NCBI GenBank assembly: GCA_002320035.1
Contig: DCJL01000001.1
Location: 13,201 to 77,200, forward strand
Direction of reading: 5' to 3'
Origin: Clostridiales bacterium UBA1701
GTDB taxonomy: Bacteria; Bacillota; Clostridia; Oscillospirales; Oscillospiraceae
DNA length: 64,000 nt
The position numbers and the translations under genes were made by a program. A model generated the notes under the pieces. That model was not told the DNA's origin. It ran no database searches and saw nothing but the letters and a program-made list of their open reading frames with translations. Positions 42,113 to 51,803 of the stretch are shown one piece after another. Each line of letters begins with the position of its first letter. Position 1 is the stretch's first letter.

Positions 42113-43984
42113 TTGATTAAATACGACGCGGGAAAATGCGATATTGCCGTTATCGGGGCGGGCCACGCGGGTATTGAGGCCGCCCTGGCCGCGGCACGGC
42201 TGGGGCTTGACACCATCTGCTTCACTGTGAATCTGGACAGCGTGGGCAATATGCCCTGCAACCCGGCCATCGGCGGTACCGGCAAGGGCCATCTCGTGCG
42301 GGAGCTGGACGCGCTGGGCGGCGAGATGGCCCGGGCGGCAGACAAGGCATGCATCCAGTATCGGATGTTGAACCTGGGCAAGGGCCCTGCGGTTCACTCT
42401 CTCCGGGCCCAGGCGGACAGGCGGCGCTATCAGGAGGTCATGAAGGAGACGCTTGAACGGCAGGAAAATCTGCGTTTGAAGCAGGCGGAAATCGTAGATG
42501 TCGGCGTGGAGGACGGCCATGTCCGTTCTGTCACCGCCCATACCGGGGCAGTCTACGGCTGCCGGGCGCTTATCATTGCCTCCGGCACCTATCTGGACGG
42601 GCGGACCATCGTGGGCGAGGTGCTCCGCTCCTCCGGGCCGGACGGGCTTGCCGCCGCCGTGCCTCTCGGCGCCCGGCTCCGGGAGCTGGGTCTGGAACTG
42701 CGCCGCTTTAAGACCGGCACGCCCCCCAGAGTGAACGCCCGGACGGTGGATTTTTCCAAAATGGAGCTTCAGCCCGGAGATAAGGACCCGGAGCCCTTTT
42801 CTTTTACCACAGGTGAGGCCCCCCAAAACCGTGCCGTCTGCTATCTGACCTATACAAATGAGCGCACCCATGATATAATCCGCCAAAATCTTGACCGCAG
42901 CCCCATATACGCCGGCGTGATCGAGGGCGTCGGCCCCCGGTACTGCCCCAGCATCGAGACGAAGGTGATGACCTTTGCCGACAAGTCCCGGCATCAGCTC
43001 TTCGTGGAGCCCATGGGCCTGAACACCGAGGAACTGTATATTCAGGGCTTTTCCTCCTCCCTGCCCGAGGAGGTTCAGGTTCAGATGCTCCACAGCATTC
43101 CCGGCCTCGAACACGCGGAGATGACCCGCTGCGCCTATGCCATCGAGTATGACTGTGTGGACCCCACCGAGCTTTACCCCACGCTGGAAAGCAAAAAGAT
43201 CGCCGGGCTGTACGGCGCCGGCCAGTTTAACGGTTCTTCCGGCTATGAGGAGGCGGCGGTGCAGGGCTTTGTGGCTGGGGTGAATGCGGCGCTGAAGCTG
43301 CAGGGCAGGCCCCCCATGATTCTCCGCCGCAGCGAGGCCTACATCGGCGCGCTGATTGACGACCTGGTCACAAAAGGTACCGACGAGCCCTACCGCATGA
43401 TGACCTCCCGCAGCGAATACCGTCTGCTGCTCCGCCAGGACAACGCGGATAAGCGCCTGAGCCATATCGGCCTGCAGGTGGGTCTGGTGAGCCCGGAGCG
43501 GCACCAGGCGGTGCTGGATAAATACGCGGCGGTAGAGCGGGAGATAAGGCGCCTTGCGCGCTGCCATGTCCCCCCTTCTGAGGCGCTGAACGCCATGCTG
43601 GAAGCCAGGGGTACCGCCCCCGTCTCCACCGGGGCTTCTCTGGCCGAGCTTATCCGCCGCCCCCAGGTGAGCTATGAGGACACGGCGCCCTTTGACCCGG
43701 AACGGGGCGAGCTGAGCCGGGCAATCAGAAACCAGGTAGAGATCGGCCTGAAGTACGAGGGCTACATCAAGCGCCAGCTCAGGCAGGTAGAGGAGTTCCA
43801 GCGCATGGAGAGCCGCCCTCTGCCCCGGGAGCTGGACTATGACGCGATAGCCGGGCTCCGGCTGGAAGCCAGGGAAAAGCTGAAAAAAATCCGCCCTGAG
43901 AACTTCGGCCAGGCCGGTCGCATTTCCGGCGTGTCTCCGGCGGATATTTCGGTTTTGATGATTTATATGGAGAGCAGGCAATGA
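42113..43984 (+). CDS. mnmG: tRNA uridine-5-carboxymethylaminomethyl(34) synthesis enzyme MnmG
   Basis: FAD-dependent enzyme that, with the GTPase MnmE, modifies C5 of wobble uridine in several tRNAs. The FAD loop [20 protein letters not shown] sits near the N terminus. [31 protein letters not shown] and the C-terminal [20 protein letters not shown] are diagnostic. TTG at 42113 is chosen as start: AAGGGG is nine bases upstream and the promoter begins transcription at about 42086. This gives 623 residues, the normal length. Its end overlaps mnmA by four bases. Confidence 0.95.
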   Translation: MIKYDAGKCDIAVIGAGHAGIEAALAAARLGLDTICFTVNLDSVGNMPCNPAIGGTGKGHLVRELDALGGEMARAADKACIQYRMLNLGKGPAVHSLRAQADRRRYQEVMKETLERQENLRLKQAEIVDVGVEDGHVRSVTAHTGAVYGCRALIIASGTYLDGRTIVGEVLRSSGPDGLAAAVPLGARLRELGLELRRFKTGTPPRVNARTVDFSKMELQPGDKDPEPFSFTTGEAPQNRAVCYLTYTNERTHDIIRQNLDRSPIYAGVIEGVGPRYCPSIETKVMTFADKSRHQLFVEPMGLNTEELYIQGFSSSLPEEVQVQMLHSIPGLEHAEMTRCAYAIEYDCVDPTELYPTLESKKIAGLYGAGQFNGSSGYEEAAVQGFVAGVNAALKLQGRPPMILRRSEAYIGALIDDLVTKGTDEPYRMMTSRSEYRLLLRQDNADKRLSHIGLQVGLVSPERHQAVLDKYAAVEREIRRLARCHVPPSEALNAMLEARGTAPVSTGASLAELIRRPQVSYEDTAPFDPERGELSRAIRNQVEIGLKYEGYIKRQLRQVEEFQRMESRPLPRELDYDAIAGLRLEAREKLKKIRPENFGQAGRISGVSPADISVLMIYMESRQ

Positions 43985-44973
43985 AGGTAGTTTTGGGTTT
44001 TTCCGGCGGGGTGGACTCCGCCGTGTCCGCCGTGCTTCTGCGGCAGGCGGGCTATGAAGTACATGGGCTCTATCTGGACAATACGGATGAAAAAGCCAGG
44101 GACGAAGCCGAAAGCGCCGCGGTACGCATGGGCATTGAGTTCGAAGCTCTGAATGTAAAAAAGGAGCTGGAAGAAAATGTATGCCGACCCTTTACGGACT
44201 GCTATCTTCGGGGCGAGACGCCCAACCCTTGTATCATCTGCAATCCCAATGTGAAGTTCAAAAAACTGATCGAGACGGCGGATCGTCTTGGTGCGGCGTA
44301 TGTGGCCACCGGGCATTATGCCCGGGTTGAAAACGGCGCTCTCTATAAGGGCATGCCCGCCAATGACCAGAGCTATATGCTCTGCCGCCTGACAAGGGCG
44401 CAGCTCTCCCGGCTGGTTCTGCCCCTGGGCACTTACGAGAAAAAGCAAGTACGGGCCATGGCAGAGGAATTCGGCCTGCCCGCTGCCCATAAGCCGGACA
44501 GCATGGAGATCTGCTTCATTCCCGACAAGGATTATATCGGCTGGCTCTCCCGCCGCGCCCAGCTTCCCCCTCCCGGAGACTTTGTTTTCCACGGAGAGAT
44601 AACAGGACGGCACGAGGGCATCCATCGTTACACCGTGGGCCAGCGCCGTCCCGGGCTTCTCAACGAGCGCAAGGTGTATATCTCCCGCATAAACCCCGCC
44701 GACAACACCGTAGAGCTGGCGCTGTGGGAAGAGCTTTTCAAAACCGAGGTCCGCGCCCGGGCTTTTAACTGGCTCACAGACCGGCCCAACGGGCCTGTAC
44801 GGGCCCAAGTCCGGGTACGTCACACCAAGTGGGAAAATCCCGCCTGTACGGTATATGTCGATGGAGATAATGTAAAAATAATCTGCGATGAGCCCGTCCG
44901 TGCCCCCGCGGCAGGCCAGTCCGCCGTGCTTTACGACGGCGAGCGCGTTTTGGGCGGCGGTTTTATTATTTAA
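43981..44973 (+). CDS. mnmA: tRNA 2-thiouridine(34) synthase MnmA
   Basis: A 330-residue sulfurtransferase that thiolates C2 of the same wobble uridine. The ATP-pyrophosphatase loop [11 protein letters not shown] (residues 8-18) is present, with the two catalytic cysteines in [12 protein letters not shown] and [13 protein letters not shown], and [10 protein letters not shown]. It is somewhat shorter than the usual 350-370 residues. Coupling to mnmG through a four-base overlap puts both wobble-uridine enzymes in one unit. Cysteine desulfurase (39000-40187) is the likely sulfur source. Confidence 0.94.
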   Translation: MKVVLGFSGGVDSAVSAVLLRQAGYEVHGLYLDNTDEKARDEAESAAVRMGIEFEALNVKKELEENVCRPFTDCYLRGETPNPCIICNPNVKFKKLIETADRLGAAYVATGHYARVENGALYKGMPANDQSYMLCRLTRAQLSRLVLPLGTYEKKQVRAMAEEFGLPAAHKPDSMEICFIPDKDYIGWLSRRAQLPPPGDFVFHGEITGRHEGIHRYTVGQRRPGLLNERKVYISRINPADNTVELALWEELFKTEVRARAFNWLTDRPNGPVRAQVRVRHTKWENPACTVYVDGDNVKIICDEPVRAPAAGQSAVLYDGERVLGGGFII

Positions 44974-45069
44974 AAGCGCCTCTGTCTGGCGGGAACAGGA
45001 TTCCGGTGAACACGGCATTCTGGTTTTTTATAACGAGCTGCACTACCGCTTTGAACGGCGGCAATGAAA

Positions 45070-45106
45070 ACCGGCGAGGCCCCGAATCGGGCCGCGCCGG
45101 TCTTTT
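45070..45106 (+). terminator. terminator after mnmA
   Basis: ACCGGCG-A-GGCCCCG pairs with CGGGCC-G-CGCCGGT (45070-45101) and TCTTTT follows. The ~95 bases between the mnmA stop and the hairpin contain a coding-like tail without a start codon (see findings). Confidence 0.8.
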
Positions 45107-45117
45107 GATATCCGTTT

Positions 45118-45315
45118 TTATATTTTGTTTCGCTTTTTAAAATAGGCCATGAATTCTTCTGCTTTTTCGTCCCTGCGCGCTTTCAGAAGCTCTTCCAGCA
45201 GGCGGCCTGCGCCGTTCACATCCCGGTTCAGCTCCTCTATGACGCCGCTGCCAAAGCTTCTGTGCCGCACGGCGGCGCCCACAAGGCGGAGGTTTTCAAT
45301 CTTTGCGGAGTCCAT
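45118..45315 (-). CDS. small hypothetical protein
   Basis: A 65-residue, charged protein. The beginning NLRLVGAAVRHRSFGSGVIE resembles a small beta-barrel (tudor/KOW-like, as in RHKKFGEG-type domains), and the rest is a predicted amphipathic helix rich in Glu, Lys and Arg (LLEELLKARRDEKAEEFMAY). There is no good ribosome binding site. It lies downstream of the V-ATPase operon, beyond its terminator. Function unknown; codon use looks genuine. Confidence 0.5.
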   Translation of the reverse strand: MDSAKIENLRLVGAAVRHRSFGSGVIEELNRDVNGAGRLLEELLKARRDEKAEEFMAYFKKRNKI

Positions 45316-45346
45316 TATTCAGCACGCTTTCTGTCATTGATACGCA

Positions 45347-45390
45347 TTTTTGACAAGCTGGAAAGCCCCCTCCTGACAGGAGGGGGCTTT
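45347..45390 (-). terminator. V-ATPase operon terminator followed by repeat-start motif (copy C)
   Basis: AAAGCCCCCTCCT (45362-45374) pairs perfectly with AGGAGGGGGCTTT (45378-45390). Read on the minus strand the hairpin is followed at once by CCAGCTTGTCAAAAA (45347-45361), the same 14 bases that begin the interspersed repeats at 14311 and 63932. On the plus strand the hairpin is followed by TTGCTTTTTTGG. Confidence 0.75.
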
Positions 45391-45405
45391 TGCTTTTTTG
45401 GCTCT

Positions 45406-46056
45406 TTACTTGTAATGATGGGCGTCCTGGAGAACCATTTCTTTGACCTTCAGCAGGCGAACCTTGGTGGAGTTTTCGTTTTCCTCCAGCTTCATGGAAA
45501 TATACTTGATATTCGCCGTAAGCTCGGGGATCATTACATACTCCAGGGCGTTGACCCGGCGGCGGGTCTTTTCGATCTCCTCCGCCAGAAGCTGCATGGT
45601 CTTTTCCACCTGGGCCAGCTCCAGCATATCCTCAAACACCCGGGCCATTTTGTCCAGGGCAGCGTCAAGCTCGCCGGAGGTCTGGGCAAAACCGTAGGGG
45701 TAGATTTCGGTAGGGTCGTTGTTCTTGGTATGGAAGCTGTACTGAGGCACGTTTACGCTCATTATATTCTTGAATTTCAGGCCCAGCTCCACGCTTTGGC
45801 GCGGATACAGCAACGCCTGCTCCAGCATCTCCGGGGACATGATGGCGCTCGCCACCTGAAGGGAGGCGAAGGCGGCGGTCAGCCCTTCCTCAACGCGGGT
45901 ACGAAGCTGCTTGTTGCGCTTTACCACATCCATGAACTGACGCATCAGCTCATCCCGCTTGTCCTTGAGCAGCTTGTGGCCCCGGCGGGCGGTCTTGAGC
46001 CTGCCTTTGAGCTGGTTGAGCACCATTCTTGTTGGGGTTACAGCAGTGCTTGCCAA
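45406..46056 (-). CDS. ntpD: V-type ATP synthase/ATPase subunit D
   Basis: A 216-residue coiled-coil rotor-shaft subunit that turns inside the A3B3 head. Family features: VTPTRMVLNQLKGRLKTARR GHKLLKDKRDEL at the N terminus and the long C-terminal helix with EIEKTRRRVNALEYVMIPEL. The start is TTG at 46056, nine bases after GGAGG (46066-46070); an ATG nearby is out of frame. It is the last gene of the operon. Confidence 0.94.
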   Translation of the reverse strand: MASTAVTPTRMVLNQLKGRLKTARRGHKLLKDKRDELMRQFMDVVKRNKQLRTRVEEGLTAAFASLQVASAIMSPEMLEQALLYPRQSVELGLKFKNIMSVNVPQYSFHTKNNDPTEIYPYGFAQTSGELDAALDKMARVFEDMLELAQVEKTMQLLAEEIEKTRRRVNALEYVMIPELTANIKYISMKLEENENSTKVRLLKVKEMVLQDAHHYK

Positions 46057-46093
46057 AAAGCATCACCTCCGTAAATTAATAATGGGTATGGGC

Positions 46094-47467
46094 TTACTTC
46101 TTGGGCATGTACTTCTCGATGAATTCGGGCTTGATACGCTTCAGCTCGCGCTGGGGCAGAATGCTCAGCAGCTCCCAGCCGATATCCAGCGTCTCCTGGA
46201 TGCTGCGGTTGGTGTTGTTGCCCTGGCTCACATAGCGTTTCTCAAACTCCTCGGCAAACTTGGCGAAGAGCTTGTCATCCTCAGACAGGGCGGCCTCGCC
46301 CAGAATGGTCATGAGCTCCTTGGCGTCCTTGCCGCGGGAATAGGCGGCGAAGAGCTGGTTCATGGTACCGGAATGATCCTCACGGGTCTTGCCAGCGCCG
46401 ATGCCCTTGTCCTTCAGACGGCTCAGGGAGGGCAGCACATCCACGGGTGGAACGATACCCTTGCGGTGCAGCTCGCGGCTGAGGATGATCTGGCCCTCGG
46501 TGATGTAGCCGGTCAGGTCGGGGATGGGATGGGTCTTATCGTCCTCAGGCATGGTAAGGATGGGGATCATGGTGATGGAGCCTTTCTTGCCCTGGCGGCG
46601 GCCGGCACGCTCGTACATGGTGGCAAGGTCGGTGTATAGGTAGCCGGGATAGCCACGGCGGCCGGGAACTTCCTTCTTGGCCGCCGAAACCTCTCGGAGC
46701 GCCTCGGCGTAGTTGGTGATATCGGTAAGGATAACCAGGACCTGCATGTCTTTTTCAAAGGCCAGATATTCCGCGGCAGTCAGCGCCATACGGGGGGTGG
46801 CGATGCGTTCCACGGCAGGGTCGTTGGCCAGGTTGGAAAAGACCACGGTTCGGTCGATGGCGCCGGTGCGGCGGAAGTCATTGATGAAGTACTCGGACTC
46901 CTCAAACGTGATGCCGATGGCGGCAAAAACCACGGCGAAGGTCTCATTGTCGCCCAAAACTCTGGCCTGGCGGGCTATCTGGGCGGCCAGAGCGGCATGG
47001 GGCAGGCCGGAGCCGGAGAAGATCGGCAGCTTCTGGCCGCGGACCAGGGTGTTCAGGCCGTCAATGGTGGAGACGCCGGTCTGGATAAACTCGGCGGGGT
47101 AAGCGCGGGCAGCAGGGTTCATGGGAAGGCCGTTTATATCCATATGGGCGTCGGCCAGGATGGCGGGGCCGCCGTCAATGGGCTGGCCCATGCCGTTGAA
47201 AACGCGGCCCAGCATATCTTCAGACACGGCCAGCTCCTGGGGATGGCCCAGAAAGCGGACCCTGGACTCGGCCAGATTGATGCCCTGGGCGGACTCAAAG
47301 AGCTGAACCACCGCTCTGTCGCCCTCGACCTCAAGCACCTTGCAGCGGCGAAGCTCGCCGTTGGGAAGCTCGATCTCGCCCAGCTCGTCGTAGGTGACGC
47401 CTTCAACATGCTCGACCACCATCAGGGGGCTGGCGATTTCCCGTATCGTCTTGTACTCTTTAATCAT
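46094..47467 (-). CDS. ntpB: V-type ATPase subunit B
   Basis: A 457-residue non-catalytic head subunit. It begins [20 protein letters not shown] and has [20 protein letters not shown] where the catalytic subunit has a P-loop, as normal for [21 protein letters not shown] and the [20 protein letters not shown] stretch are diagnostic. The start overlaps the stop of subunit A by four bases. Confidence 0.97.
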   Translation of the reverse strand: MIKEYKTIREIASPLMVVEHVEGVTYDELGEIELPNGELRRCKVLEVEGDRAVVQLFESAQGINLAESRVRFLGHPQELAVSEDMLGRVFNGMGQPIDGGPAILADAHMDINGLPMNPAARAYPAEFIQTGVSTIDGLNTLVRGQKLPIFSGSGLPHAALAAQIARQARVLGDNETFAVVFAAIGITFEESEYFINDFRRTGAIDRTVVFSNLANDPAVERIATPRMALTAAEYLAFEKDMQVLVILTDITNYAEALREVSAAKKEVPGRRGYPGYLYTDLATMYERAGRRQGKKGSITMIPILTMPEDDKTHPIPDLTGYITEGQIILSRELHRKGIVPPVDVLPSLSRLKDKGIGAGKTREDHSGTMNQLFAAYSRGKDAKELMTILGEAALSEDDKLFAKFAEEFEKRYVSQGNNTNRSIQETLDIGWELLSILPQRELKRIKPEFIEKYMPKK

Positions 47468-49233
47468 TCGTCCTCACCTCCGGCTGTGACTTCCTCGATC
47501 TCCTTCTTCATCAGCGCGTCAATAGCGTCGTAGTCGGCCTGGAAGCTCTGCGCATCGGCCATCTTGGCACGGCCGATCTTTTCTCTGGCGGAAATGGCGA
47601 AGAGGCCGTTCATGTCGGCGCCTTTGCCGAGAGCGTCCCGGCAGAGAGAATCAAAGTGCAGAATCAGATCCAGCAGGCGGAACTGTTTGGGGTAGGAGGA
47701 ATAGGCATCCTCGTCCACAAAGGCGTTCTGCTGCAGGAAGTCTTCACGGATCATCTTTGCAGTCTCCATGGTGAGCCGGTCAGCGGGCGAGAGGGCGTCC
47801 TGGCCTACAAGGCGGACAATCTCCTGCAGCTCGCTTTCCTCCTGGAGTATATGCATGGCCTTCTCCCGGTTGAGCATGTAGGTCTCTCCAAACTGCTCGG
47901 TGTACCAGGAACGCAGGGTGTCGATATACAGGGAGTAGGAGGTCAGCCAGTTGATGGCCGGGAAGTGGCGGGCGTAGGCGAGGCTGGAGTCCAGCGCCCA
48001 GAACACTTTGACAATACGCATGGTTGCCTGGGAGACAGGCTCGGAAATATCACCGCCCGGAGGGGAAACGGCGCCGATGGCGGTGACGGAGCCCTGGCGG
48101 TCGTCGCTGCCCAGACACTCCACAACGCCGGCGCGCTCGTAGAACTGAGCCAGACGGGAGGCCAGGTAGGCAGGGTAGCCCTCTTCACCGGGCATCTCTT
48201 CCAGACGGCCGGACATCTCGCGCAGAGCCTCGGCCCAGCGGGAGGTAGAGTCGGCCAGGACGGCCACGTCGTAACCCATGTCGCGGAAGTACTCGGCTAT
48301 GGTAATGCCGGTGTAGATGGAGGCTTCCCGGGCCGCCACGGGCATATCGGAGGTGTTGGCGATAAGCACGGTGCGCTTCATCAGCGGCTCGCCGTTGCGG
48401 GGATCCTTCAGCTCAGGGAACTCCATAAGAACGTCAGTCATCTCATTGCCGCGCTCGCCGCAGCCGATGTAAATGACGATGTCCACGTCGGACCACTTGG
48501 CCAACTGGTGCTGAACCACAGTCTTGCCGGAACCGAAGGGGCCGGGGACGGCGGCAGTGCCGCCCTTGGCGATGGGAAACATGGTGTCTATAATCCGCTG
48601 GCCGCTGTTCATCGGGCGGCTTGGGACGTATTTTCTGGTGTAGGGTCTGGCGATCCGGACGGGCCAGCGCTGCATCATGCTGAGCTTATGCTCCACGCCC
48701 TTTCCGTCTCTCACCACGGCCACAATATCCGTGACCACATGCTCGCCGCTCTCCACGCTCAGTACCTCACCAGAAACCCCCCGGGGGACCATGATCTTAT
48801 GAAGAATGGCGCTGGTTTCCTGGACGGTGCCCAGCACATCGCCGGCGGCGACCTTGTCGCCGGGTTTTGCCACGGGAACAAAATCCCACTTTTTCTCCCG
48901 GTTCAGGGCCGGAACGTTGGCGCCGCGGGTAATGGAATCCCCGGACAGGGCCCGCATCTCGGGCAGAGGGCGCTGGATGCCGTCATAAATATTGTCCAGC
49001 ATACCAGGCCCAAGCTCCACGGACATGGGCATACCGGTGGTTTCTACGGTGGCGCCAGGGCCAAGGCCGGAGGTCTCCTCGTAAACCTGAATGGAGGCCC
49101 TGTCGCCGGTCATATTAAGGATCTCGCCTATAAGCCGCTGAGAGCCGACGCGGACAACGTCCGAGACGTTGGCGTCCGCCAGGCCCTCGGCCACTACAAG
49201 CGGTCCGGAAACTTTGGTAATAGTTCCGCTCAT
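47464..49233 (-). CDS. ntpA: V-type ATPase catalytic subunit A
   Basis: A 589-residue catalytic subunit. P-loop [16 protein letters not shown] at about residue 230, Walker B region [20 protein letters not shown], and the A-type extra domain with [11 protein letters not shown]. It hydrolyses (or makes) ATP in the A3B3 hexamer. The ~100-base gap to the subunit F gene upstream holds two small hairpins (GCGGG/CCCGC and CCGCGC/GCGCGG) that might adjust stoichiometry. Confidence 0.97.
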   Translation of the reverse strand: MSGTITKVSGPLVVAEGLADANVSDVVRVGSQRLIGEILNMTGDRASIQVYEETSGLGPGATVETTGMPMSVELGPGMLDNIYDGIQRPLPEMRALSGDSITRGANVPALNREKKWDFVPVAKPGDKVAAGDVLGTVQETSAILHKIMVPRGVSGEVLSVESGEHVVTDIVAVVRDGKGVEHKLSMMQRWPVRIARPYTRKYVPSRPMNSGQRIIDTMFPIAKGGTAAVPGPFGSGKTVVQHQLAKWSDVDIVIYIGCGERGNEMTDVLMEFPELKDPRNGEPLMKRTVLIANTSDMPVAAREASIYTGITIAEYFRDMGYDVAVLADSTSRWAEALREMSGRLEEMPGEEGYPAYLASRLAQFYERAGVVECLGSDDRQGSVTAIGAVSPPGGDISEPVSQATMRIVKVFWALDSSLAYARHFPAINWLTSYSLYIDTLRSWYTEQFGETYMLNREKAMHILQEESELQEIVRLVGQDALSPADRLTMETAKMIREDFLQQNAFVDEDAYSSYPKQFRLLDLILHFDSLCRDALGKGADMNGLFAISAREKIGRAKMADAQSFQADYDAIDALMKKEIEEVTAGGEDE

Positions 49234-49334
49234 TTACATACCTTCTTTCTCAAAGGCGGGGGCCGCTGCCCTTCGCCTTTGCATTTTTGGGGCGGGTCTT
49301 CCCGCCCGCTTGCCGCGCTTTCAGGCGCGGTTAC

Positions 49335-49655
49335 TCAGTCGCCCAGTATGTTCGTGCCTACGGCCCGCTCCACAGCGGCCTTCAGCGCCGACTGGCCAAG
49401 GCCCAGAGAGCCCTCCCTGCCGGGGATGAGAATAATGGCGGGGGCTGGGCTGTCCTTGAATTTGTCTATCTCGGCCGCAAGCTGCGCGGCCAGATTCTCT
49501 TCGATGTAAATAATGGCATACTCTTCACCTTCCCGGGTGAGCGTGCGCAGGATGTTTCCCGCCTCCGCCGCATCCGCCGCGGGATAGGTCTCAAGCCCAA
49601 GGGCCTTAAAGCCCATGACCGTCTCTATGCCGCCGATAACCGCAATTTTAAGCAT
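49335..49655 (-). CDS. ntpG: V-type ATPase subunit F
   Basis: A 106-residue rotor-stalk subunit with a Rossmann-like fold: KIAVIGGIETVMGFKALGLE, then YAIIYIEENLAAQL and PAPAIILIPGREGS. Named NtpG in Enterococcus hirae and AtpF elsewhere. It overlaps the subunit C stop by eight bases. Confidence 0.93.
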   Translation of the reverse strand: MLKIAVIGGIETVMGFKALGLETYPAADAAEAGNILRTLTREGEEYAIIYIEENLAAQLAAEIDKFKDSPAPAIILIPGREGSLGLGQSALKAAVERAVGTNILGD

Positions 49656-50640
49656 TCAGATCACGCAGCCTTTCCCGGATGACCCCCGGCGCAATGCCGG
49701 AGAGCCTGCCCGTAAGGATCATTCTGGCGGCGGTGATCTCGCCCTCCACTGCCGCCATGTAGGCGATCAGCGGCTCGCTGCCGTAGCTGACGAGTCTGGC
49801 GTCGGACAGATACTCGCCGACAGCGTTGTCACAGGCTCGCTCAAAAGCAGTCATGCCCGCGCCGCTCACGGCCTCTGCCGCCAGAGCCGCCGCCTTTTCA
49901 AGGGCACCGCTGGCAAACAGCGCCGCCACGCCCTCCGCGTCGCCGGCGGAGGCGATGCGCCCCTCGTCTACGCTGCCGCCGGACATAAGCACGGAGCGGA
50001 GAAACTCCTCCCCCTTGCCCATGCGCAGGATGCGCACAGCGCTTTTCAGGTTGGCGCTGTCCACAAGTATTTCGGCATAGCCCTCAAGAAAGCTGCTCTC
50101 TGCCGACCGGGCGGCTTTTTTCAGCTCCGAGAAATAGGCCTTGTCCAGAATCATATCCGCAAGCTGGGGATTGCCCGTCCGGGCGAGGACGGCCTTGGCC
50201 TCCTCCATGGCGGCGCCCAGTTCCTCGGGAAGCTCCGCGAAGCGGCCCTCGCTGTATGCCTGCTTCAGTTCCCCGGGAGCCACGCGGCCGGACGCGCTCA
50301 AAAGCCGCCCCGCGTCCACACCCATGGCCTCGGCCTTTATAAGGGCCTTGGCGTTGTGGTAGTCATACTTGAGCCGGAACGCGTCCACCACTTCCCGCTG
50401 CGGAGAGAGCTCCTCAAGCTCTTTGAATATCTCGTCCCGGTGCTTTGTGAGCGCGGCCTCGATCTCCTTGGCGCTCATCTGGGACATGTCCTCGTATCCG
50501 CAGTCGGTCAGCAGCTTCGCGGCCTCCTCGAAGGAGGGGGCCTCCAGCATGCGCTGGGCCCGGTCGCCGTTCAGGAGCCGGGGTTCCCTTGCGCGAAGCA
50601 TGGCAGACAGGCAGAGATACGCTTCGTTTTTATTTGACAA
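49648..50640 (-). CDS. ntpC: V-type ATPase subunit C
   Basis: A 330-residue AC39/subunit d-like protein that links the central shaft to the proteolipid ring. Family features include LCLSAMLRAREPRLLNGDRA, LTDCGYED, DAFRLKYDYHNAKALIKAEA and SEPLIAYMAAVEGEITAARM. The start is TTG, preceded by GGGAGGG. All-helical. Confidence 0.92.
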   Translation of the reverse strand: MSNKNEAYLCLSAMLRAREPRLLNGDRAQRMLEAPSFEEAAKLLTDCGYEDMSQMSAKEIEAALTKHRDEIFKELEELSPQREVVDAFRLKYDYHNAKALIKAEAMGVDAGRLLSASGRVAPGELKQAYSEGRFAELPEELGAAMEEAKAVLARTGNPQLADMILDKAYFSELKKAARSAESSFLEGYAEILVDSANLKSAVRILRMGKGEEFLRSVLMSGGSVDEGRIASAGDAEGVAALFASGALEKAAALAAEAVSGAGMTAFERACDNAVGEYLSDARLVSYGSEPLIAYMAAVEGEITAARMILTGRLSGIAPGVIRERLRDLNA

Positions 50641-50675
50641 ATCTTTCCCTCCCTATTTGGGGATCATATTCGCCG

Positions 50676-51263
50676 TCAATCAAAGAGGACGCCGGCAAGC
50701 TGGGCCGACATGTCCGCCCGACAGAGCTCTACAAGCAGCTCCACCGTACAGTTGACCTCGATATTGCCGCGGCGCAGTATGAGTCCGCCCGCGAAGTTGC
50801 CGGCGTCCGCTGCCAGCGTGAGCCTTCCGGCGCCAAGCATTTCGTTGGCCGCCTTTACCGCCGCCGGGCCGACAGTGTCCCTGTCCCGCCCGTTGAGGAG
50901 GACTTCCTCGTCTCCGGTAACGGCTGCCTGGGCCGCAAGCTTTGCAAGGAAGGCGGCATACTGCTCCTTCGGCAGGCCGACGATCATATCCCGGGCTTTA
51001 TCAAAGCTTGCAGATACCATCTCCTGCTTGAGCGCCAGAACCGCCTTTTTCGCTTCCATCTGGGCGATGCGCTCTATGCTGTCCACCTTGTCCTGGCATT
51101 CCTTTACGCCGGCGCGTATTTTATCGCCATATGCAGCGCTGGCCTTCTTTTCGTAGTCCTCCCGGATACTCGCGCACTGCTGCTCAGCCTGAGCGAGTAT
51201 CGCGTCGGCCTGGGCTTTGGCATCGGCCTGGATATGCGCGATTATTTTTTCAGTGCCTTTCAT
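50676..51263 (-). CDS. ntpE: V-type ATPase subunit E
   Basis: A 195-residue peripheral-stalk subunit. The N-terminal half is a long helix (KIIAHIQADAKAQADAILAQ AEQQCASI) that pairs with the small stalk subunit; the C-terminal half (GLPKEQYAAFLAKLAAQAAV ... ADAGNFAGGLILRRGNIEVN) forms the globular domain bound to the head. Starts with ATG. Confidence 0.9.
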   Translation of the reverse strand: MKGTEKIIAHIQADAKAQADAILAQAEQQCASIREDYEKKASAAYGDKIRAGVKECQDKVDSIERIAQMEAKKAVLALKQEMVSASFDKARDMIVGLPKEQYAAFLAKLAAQAAVTGDEEVLLNGRDRDTVGPAAVKAANEMLGAGRLTLAADAGNFAGGLILRRGNIEVNCTVELLVELCRADMSAQLAGVLFD

Positions 51264-51305
51264 AGAAAAATCTCCGTTCTGCTTTTTTGGTTGCCGGGCG
51301 GCGCA

Positions 51306-51803
<498 letters not shown>

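Noticed and set aside
42086..43981. A 631-codon minus-strand open frame opposite mnmG
   Set aside because: Shadow of mnmG, with no ribosome binding site or domain.
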